Shown here: piece by piece, positions 6,896-11,142 of the stretch
Layout of the letters: each line of letters starts with the position of its first letter
Position numbering within the stretch: the stretch's first letter is position 1
Assembly: GCA_002084765.1 (NCBI GenBank)
Contig: NBMB01000080.1
Span: 1-11,142, forward strand
Source: Candidatus Cloacimonetes bacterium 4572_55
GTDB lineage: Bacteria; 4572-55
Direction of reading: 5' to 3'
Length of the DNA: 11,142 nt
Position numbers and translations under genes: made by a program
The notes under the pieces: model-generated
The model's input: only the letters and a program-made list of their open reading frames with translations
Database searches by the model: none
What the model was told of the DNA's origin: nothing

Positions 6896-6946
6896 CGCGC
6901 AAGCGCCCTGTCATATTCTCCACACAGCACCGGGCGTCTTGCGCGG
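6896..6946 (+). promoter_or_regulatory. Long GC-rich hairpin upstream of the phosphodiesterase gene
   Basis: CGCGCAAG-CGCCC (6896-6908) pairs with GGGCG-T-CTTGCGCG (6932-6945), giving 13 pairs, one bulged T (6937) and a 23-nt loop; a wobble at 6895/6946 may extend it. No T-run follows, so it is not a typical intrinsic terminator. It lies 23 bp after the stop of the cyclophilin gene and ends 10 bases before the next ribosome binding site. It could stabilise the upstream mRNA end, attenuate, or be a REP-like element. Confidence 0.6.
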
Positions 6947-6956
6947 ACACATTCTG

Positions 6957-6962
6957 AAAGGA
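6957..6962 (+). promoter_or_regulatory. Shine-Dalgarno AAAGGA deciding the phosphodiesterase start
   Basis: AAAGGA is followed by a 6-nt spacer to the ATG at 6969. The frame is also open from a TTG at 6939, but that codon lies in the stem of the preceding hairpin and has no ribosome binding site, so the ATG is preferred. Confidence 0.75.
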
Positions 6963-6968
6963 CATGTT

Positions 6969-8213
6969 ATGCTATCAAACCGATTCATCAAACCTAAATA
7001 TGGTTCTGGCTGCTTTGCTGATCTGCCAGCGACTATCCATTTTTTATTGACAGGCAAGGACAAACCTCCTTGTGCCAACAGTCTTCTATCCGGCATACCA
7101 AACCGCTACAAGACCGTTATTTTTTTTCTGGTCGATGCGTTTGGATACAATTTTTATGACAAATATCGCAACAAATATTCTTTTCTTCGACAGATCGAAA
7201 AACAGGGTAAGGTCATCAAAATTACCTCTCAGTTTCCTTCAACCACCGCGTGCCACGTCACCACGATTCATACGGGATCTCCGGTTTCTCAGAGCGGCAT
7301 ATATGAATGGCAGTATTATGACCCCAACTTCGACGCGGTGATCATGCCGCTTCCCTACGCGTACGCGGGGATGCGCGGCTCTGCTTTACCGACTGATGTG
7401 GACACCTCGCTGGTCTTCCCGACGCGAACCCTTTACCAATCGCTTCACGCGGATAACGTGAACTCTTATCTGTTTAGCCATGTTGCGATTGCGGACTCGG
7501 TCTTCAATCGCGTGGTGTCCAAAGGCGCGCGGATACATAAAATTCGTACCTTGCCGGAGATGTTGGTAAACTTGCAGATGCTGCTGAAAACCGTTCGATC
7601 CCAGGATCAGTCGAATTATATCTTCCTTTATTTTTCAAATATCGATACAATTTCTCATCATTATGGACCAAATTCGCCCCAATTAGACGCGGAAATCGGC
7701 TCGTTTCTGTCAACATTTGAAAACTTTTTCTGGCGTCGTTCTGCCCACAAACTAAAAGACACTCTGCTGATGATTACCGCGGATCATGGGCAGACGTCGG
7801 TAGACCCTGAGACCACCATTTATCTGAACCGTGATCCCCGTTTCGAGGGAATCAAGCGATTTATCCGAAAAAATCGCCGGGGGGAATTGATCGTGCCTGC
7901 CGGTTCCTGCCGAGATATGTTTCTCTATATAAAGGATGGACTGTGGGAAGAGGCGCAGCAATTTCTATCGAAAAGACTCGCTGGTAAAGCCAAGGTGTGC
8001 AAGACCGCTGACCTGATCGATCACGGTTATTTTGGACCCGCGCCGCCCTCGCGCGCGCTCCTGGAACGGGTCGGCGACCTGGTGATATTGCCATACATTT
8101 ACGAATCGGTCTGGTGGTATGAGAAGGATAAATTCGAGCAAAATTTTTACGGTCATCACGGCGGATTGACCCGAGACGAGATGGAAATTCCTCTGATGCT
8201 TTACCCGTTCTGA
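6969..8213 (+). CDS. Phosphodiesterase / nucleotide pyrophosphatase-type alkaline phosphatase superfamily protein
   Basis: The 414-aa product has the metal-site layout of the alkaline phosphatase superfamily, type I phosphodiesterase/nucleotide pyrophosphatase branch (PF01663). FFLVDAFGYNFYD gives the first Asp (D56); FPSTTACHVTTIHTG (89-103) carries the candidate Thr nucleophile (T92 or T93); NIDTISHHYGP gives D226 and H230; ITADHG gives D272 and H273; YGHHGGLTRDE gives H396/H397. These residues normally bind two zinc ions and hydrolyse phosphodiester or pyrophosphate bonds; the substrate cannot be told from sequence. There is no signal peptide or transmembrane helix, so it appears cytoplasmic, unlike many relatives. 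It follows the cyclophilin gene by 96 bp in the same direction and converges on the LTD gene with an 82-bp gap in which no clear terminator is visible. All motifs are intact. The longer 424-aa reading from TTG 6939 is less likely. Confidence 0.88.
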   Translation: MLSNRFIKPKYGSGCFADLPATIHFLLTGKDKPPCANSLLSGIPNRYKTVIFFLVDAFGYNFYDKYRNKYSFLRQIEKQGKVIKITSQFPSTTACHVTTIHTGSPVSQSGIYEWQYYDPNFDAVIMPLPYAYAGMRGSALPTDVDTSLVFPTRTLYQSLHADNVNSYLFSHVAIADSVFNRVVSKGARIHKIRTLPEMLVNLQMLLKTVRSQDQSNYIFLYFSNIDTISHHYGPNSPQLDAEIGSFLSTFENFFWRRSAHKLKDTLLMITADHGQTSVDPETTIYLNRDPRFEGIKRFIRKNRRGELIVPAGSCRDMFLYIKDGLWEEAQQFLSKRLAGKAKVCKTADLIDHGYFGPAPPSRALLERVGDLVILPYIYESVWWYEKDKFEQNFYGHHGGLTRDEMEIPLMLYPF

Positions 8214-8295
8214 TGAGATGCTGTGCACCACAACTGATAAACTGCCTTCTTTTGAAACAAAGAGGGGAGTTATTTATCAATTTTTGCCCAAGAAC

Positions 8296-10713
8296 TCATA
8301 ACCGCCCCGCGACCACAATTCGTTTTTTCTCAGTCTCGACCTTTCCGCTTTCGCTCTGCGTCGCTTCGAGATAGAGGATATATTGCCCGATCCGCACCTT
8401 CTCTCCATCGTCGTCTGCGCCGTCCCAGACCACAGTCGTTTTATTGCCCACACTCTGACCGGAGAGCAGGCGACGCACCAATCTGCCTTGAATATCATAT
8501 ACATAGAGATTTGTGACAGCCATAGTCAAGGGGAGATCAACAGTGATCACAGCGTGATCCTCAAACCCGTCGTTATCTGGAGAAAAGGGGTTAGGTTGCG
8601 TCTCGATCCTGACGTCCGAACGCAGAGGCAGGTTCGCTTCAATCGAATTTTCATCACAGGGGGTTCCGCCTTGTCCCATTGCCACGCAAGTTCCCCAGTT
8701 GCGCGCGTCCGTCGATGCGACTGTCGGGGTGATCCGCTCTAAAGAACGACCCGTATCTCCCCCCCAATCGTCGAGGTAGGGGACGGAATCCGCAATAGCT
8801 CCGGTCGGATCGTATAGAATCGCCATATCTTCACTGTTCGCCAGCGAGGGAAATCCGTCAATCGGCTCGATCACAGGGCAGTCCACATCTGGGAATTCCT
8901 CGGAAAAAGCGTCCGGGTCTCCAGTCAGTATGACCCGATCTCCAGCATAAAGCTGGCGAGACTCTTCCGTAATAACAGAAAATTCATCGATACGGCTGTC
9001 GGAAAGTCGCCAGCCTTGGAGATCGATCAACGGTCGGTCAGCCGCGATTCCTTCTTGCTCCGGCAGATACAGTTCCACCCATTCTGCCCCATTTTTATCG
9101 TCGCCTGATGCGGGACTATACATGATTTCGTTGATCACAATCAGCTCCTTTCCGACCGTGACAGAGATCGAGCCGTAGTTATTCTGCGCATATTGGTCAG
9201 ACTCATAATCGATCCGCGCGCCTATGATATACAATCCGATTTCCGGCAGAGAAAAAGAGCCGGTGAAGGGAGCCGATTCCCCTGGCGAGAGTTCTTGCGC
9301 AATTGTCGCGGACGCGAGATTTTCTCCCTGATCCAAAATTGAGTCTTGATTCGCGTCATGGAACAGTCGCACAACGATCCCGGAGATCGCGTTCATGCCC
9401 CTATTTTCGACATATCCGGTCAAATTGATCGACTCCCCAGGCAGGGGCGTTGACGACGAAATCCCCAAGCTGTCGCTTAGAGCCAAGTCGTGATCTTTCG
9501 CCGCGATGCTATTTTTTTCACCAGGCGTGGATCCGTCAGCGGACACGCAATTTCCCCAATTATCCGGGTCAAAACTGTCAACAAGAAACGCAATCCGTTC
9601 TAATGAGACGCCCACATCTCCTCCCCATTGATCGTCAAATTCCAAGCTGTCCACAGCGACTCCGGATGGAACCCGGATAGCCAAAATGTCGCCGCTATTG
9701 TTCAGTGAGGGCCAACTTTCCGGCTGAATCGTCTCGGCTGAAACTTGGGGATACGTCGCGACAAATTTCTCTTGATCCTCGGTCAAAATAAAGTATGTAT
9801 CCGTTGGAATAACAACCCTTTCAGTGCTGATACGTTTGGAATTTGCCGTGCCGTCCTCGATAGTCCAGTCCAGCAAATTGATAGGGCTTCCGCCTTGATG
9901 ATAGCATTCGATCCATTCCGGCTGATCTGCTTCCTGGTCTGGCAGATAATAGATTTCATTAATCAGAACCGGATCTTCCCCAATCATCAGGGTTTGATCG
10001 ATTCGATTATTTGACAAATATTGGTCACTTTTGCCCGGCAATTGACAAGATACCAATAAAACAGAGGTCGGAAAATTGACGATGTCGCTCTCTATCTCCA
10101 CTGTTTCCCCGGGCCCAAGAGTGGTGAACGTATGATCAACTATGCCAATAACTTCCGGATCATCCGGTAGGGAATCAAAGTCGCTGTCTATAAAGAAGGT
10201 GGCACTGAAATTATCTATGGGATCAAGACCGACGTTCGTCGCTGTGACTCGCACCAAAAAATCCTGACCCGCGGCGGGATTCGGTGGAATGAACTCCATC
10301 ATAGTCGCTTCCAGATCACGGTATCTTGTGCAAACCGAGTTGCGTTCCCCGGGAGTGGCACCATCCGGATCGAGGCAGGAATTCCAGTTCGTAGAATCAT
10401 TGGTCGCTTGGTCCACACTGATTCGCTCCAGAGTTCGACCAGATTCGCCTCCCCATACGCCGCGATACAAGCTGGGCCAGTTGGATATGGGCAGGACCGG
10501 GCACGCGATATCGGGGTGGAGATCGGCAAAACTTTCCGGATCGCCGGTCAGGATCAGATAGGATTGTTCTGGAAAAATCGTCAGGTCATCGGCGATCAGA
10601 CGCTGGTTTTCCGTTCCATCCTCGACCGTCCAGTCTTGCAAATTAAGAGGGAAATCGGTGCGGTTATACAGCTCGATCCATTCTGTTTGCCCTTCCGCGC
10701 TGTCTCGATCCAT
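8296..10713 (-). CDS. Lamin-tail (LTD)/CARDB repeat surface protein with FlgD-like C-terminus, main part downstream of a frameshift
   Basis: This open frame of 805 codons is the C-terminal bulk of a larger gene. It alternates modules: LTD1 (to residue 128), CARDB-like (133-247), LTD2 (248-403; LINEIYYLPD...EWIECY...WTIEDGT), CARDB-like (407-522), LTD3 (523-692; VINEIMYSP...EWVELY...WRLSD), and a FlgD/sorting-type end (700-805; PNPFSPDNDG, VYDIQGRLVRRL, WDGADDDG, GQYILYLEA, KKRIVV). LTD domains bind other molecules or surfaces and CARDB domains are adhesion-type Ig folds, so an extracellular scaffold role is inferred. The apparent ATG at 10713 exists only because of a 32-bp tandem duplication: the LTD1 motif INELMYIPDSAEGQTEWIE is split between two frames. 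There is no signal peptide at that ATG, so as it stands this part would not be exported unless ribosomes shift frame or the duplication is removed. LTD1 also lacks about 21 residues after NWPSL compared with LTD2 and LTD3. Confidence 0.85.
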   Translation of the reverse strand: MDRDSAEGQTEWIELYNRTDFPLNLQDWTVEDGTENQRLIADDLTIFPEQSYLILTGDPESFADLHPDIACPVLPISNWPSLYRGVWGGESGRTLERISVDQATNDSTNWNSCLDPDGATPGERNSVCTRYRDLEATMMEFIPPNPAAGQDFLVRVTATNVGLDPIDNFSATFFIDSDFDSLPDDPEVIGIVDHTFTTLGPGETVEIESDIVNFPTSVLLVSCQLPGKSDQYLSNNRIDQTLMIGEDPVLINEIYYLPDQEADQPEWIECYHQGGSPINLLDWTIEDGTANSKRISTERVVIPTDTYFILTEDQEKFVATYPQVSAETIQPESWPSLNNSGDILAIRVPSGVAVDSLEFDDQWGGDVGVSLERIAFLVDSFDPDNWGNCVSADGSTPGEKNSIAAKDHDLALSDSLGISSSTPLPGESINLTGYVENRGMNAISGIVVRLFHDANQDSILDQGENLASATIAQELSPGESAPFTGSFSLPEIGLYIIGARIDYESDQYAQNNYGSISVTVGKELIVINEIMYSPASGDDKNGAEWVELYLPEQEGIAADRPLIDLQGWRLSDSRIDEFSVITEESRQLYAGDRVILTGDPDAFSEEFPDVDCPVIEPIDGFPSLANSEDMAILYDPTGAIADSVPYLDDWGGDTGRSLERITPTVASTDARNWGTCVAMGQGGTPCDENSIEANLPLRSDVRIETQPNPFSPDNDGFEDHAVITVDLPLTMAVTNLYVYDIQGRLVRRLLSGQSVGNKTTVVWDGADDDGEKVRIGQYILYLEATQSESGKVETEKKRIVVAGRL

Positions 10714-11142
10714 TCTGTTTGCCCTTCCGCGCTGTCAGGTATATACATCAACTCATTGATTGCGAGTTGGCTCTCGCCGATCGGCAAATTTTTTGAAATC
10801 CGATCGTTCAACGGGTTTTCATCTATTGCGCGTATGACATACGCATGCACGGAAAAAATGCCCTCCGGCAGATTTTCCCAGTCCGCGGTCACAGAAGCCG
10901 AATCTCCAGGAAATAGTATGACATACGCATGCACGGAAAAAATGCCCTCCGGCAGATTTTCCCAGTCCGCGGTCACAGAAGCCGAATCTCCAGGCAATAG
11001 AACGACTTCCGTATACTCCAGCCAAGAAATTTCGTCGTTGCCAACTTCCCCGTCAAAATTGGCGTCAATGAAAAAGGTCAGGCTAAATCCTTCCATCTGT
11101 TGTCTGCCGTCATTATAGACCACAGCCTCCATCTCAACAGTC
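10596..11142 (-). CDS. Upstream fragment of the LTD/CARDB surface protein (frameshifted, 5' end beyond right edge)
   Basis: The frame is open from the right edge (first codons read T-V-E before M at 11132). It encodes a CARDB-like module (VVYNDGRQQMEGFSLTFFID, ANFDGEVGND, then PGDSASVTADWENLPEGIFS twice) followed by the start of LTD1 (LAINELMYIPDSAEGQTEWIE). After the 32-bp duplication it continues out of frame as TARKGKQNGSS... and stops at 10596. Without one copy it would read directly into ELYNRTDFPLNLQDWTVEDGT, the expected LTD sequence, so both parts are clearly one gene. The 28-residue duplication inside the CARDB module comes from an 84-bp in-frame repeat. The 5' end with signal peptide and any earlier modules lies outside the window. 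Whether the gene is truly broken or the break is an assembly error cannot be decided from the sequence alone. Confidence 0.8.
   Translation of the reverse strand, partial: TVEMEAVVYNDGRQQMEGFSLTFFIDANFDGEVGNDEISWLEYTEVVLLPGDSASVTADWENLPEGIFSVHAYVILFPGDSASVTADWENLPEGIFSVHAYVIRAIDENPLNDRISKNLPIGESQLAINELMYIPDSAEGQTEWIETARKGKQNGSSCITAPISLLICKTGRSRMERKTSV
10673..10736. repeat. Exact 32-bp tandem duplication causing a frameshift
   Basis: Copies 10673-10704 and 10705-10736 are identical, starting TCGATCCATTCTGTTTGCCC. As 32 is not a multiple of 3, the second copy shifts the LTD gene by two bases. On the coding strand the unit encodes part of DSAEGQTEWIE; the residues are read once in each frame on either side of the shift. 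Confidence 0.95.
10833..11000. repeat. 84-bp tandem duplication, in frame, one mismatch
   Basis: Copies 10833-10916 and 10917-11000 differ at one base (A at 10911, C at 10995). The unit is 28 codons, so the CARDB-like module gains a second copy of the stretch containing PGDSASVTADWENLPEGIFS. A normal CARDB fold should contain this segment once; compare the two sister modules in the same gene, which have only one equivalent. Confidence 0.95.

Noticed and set aside
6939-6968. TTG start for the phosphodiesterase gene
   Set aside because: It lies in a strong hairpin stem without a ribosome binding site; the ATG at 6969 is preceded by AAAGGA.
8214-8295. Bidirectional terminator between the convergent genes
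   Set aside because: The stretch has only poor, wobble-rich pairing around 8247-8268 and no T-run that follows a stem.
10408-11118. Plus-strand ORF of 236 codons opposite the LTD gene
   Set aside because: It is antisense to recognisable LTD/CARDB modules; its internal amino-acid repeat merely reflects the 84-bp duplication.

Overview
The window looks like a piece of chromosome from an uncultured Gram-negative bacterium, probably of the FCB superphylum (Zixibacteria, KSB1, Cloacimonadota, Marinimicrobia or a similar lineage). This is inferred from three things. Two large secreted proteins end in 'NPF...G.Y.Y.L...K+.V' domains of the FlgD-Ig / type IX secretion-sorting kind. Multidomain surface proteins are abundant (cyclophilin plus FG-GAP propeller; lamin-tail plus CARDB repeats). 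A GxxExxY gene is embedded in 'AATCTGCGGACC'-type repeats. No rRNA, tRNA or CRISPR array was seen.

Layout. Positions 1-1570 (minus strand) hold the first 523 codons of a secreted protein with a clear signal peptide; it runs off the left edge. Positions 1571-1797 are its upstream region. From 1798 to 3082 lies a repeat-rich block: four arrays (A 1798-1889, B 2191-2320, C 2406-2504, D 2894-3082) built from about 10-bp words, surrounding a small GxxExxY gene (2519-2893) of predicted PD-(D/E)XK nuclease fold. Arrays A and B read in one orientation, D in the other, and C switches orientation in its middle, so the gene sits inside a nested inverted-repeat structure. Array D fills the whole gap up to the ribosome binding site of the next gene.

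Three plus-strand genes follow: a DUF885-like metallopeptidase (3096-4328), a secreted cyclophilin-type prolyl isomerase fused to an eight-blade FG-GAP-like propeller and a C-terminal sorting-type domain (4413-6872), and a phosphodiesterase/nucleotide-pyrophosphatase-type member of the alkaline phosphatase superfamily (6969-8213). A strong hairpin lies just before the last of these.

Convergent on the minus strand (8296 to the right edge) is a large surface protein alternating lamin-tail (LTD) and CARDB-like modules and ending in a FlgD-like domain. Its reading frame is broken by an exact 32-bp tandem duplication at 10673-10736. A second tandem duplication, 84 bp and in frame, lies at 10833-11000, and the first LTD module lacks about 21 residues that its sister modules have.

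No metabolic pathway links these genes. The common theme is export and surface display for three proteins plus two apparently cytoplasmic hydrolases. The most notable feature is the GxxExxY gene with its word-structured, oppositely oriented arrays; second is the cluster of recent-looking duplications in the LTD gene.
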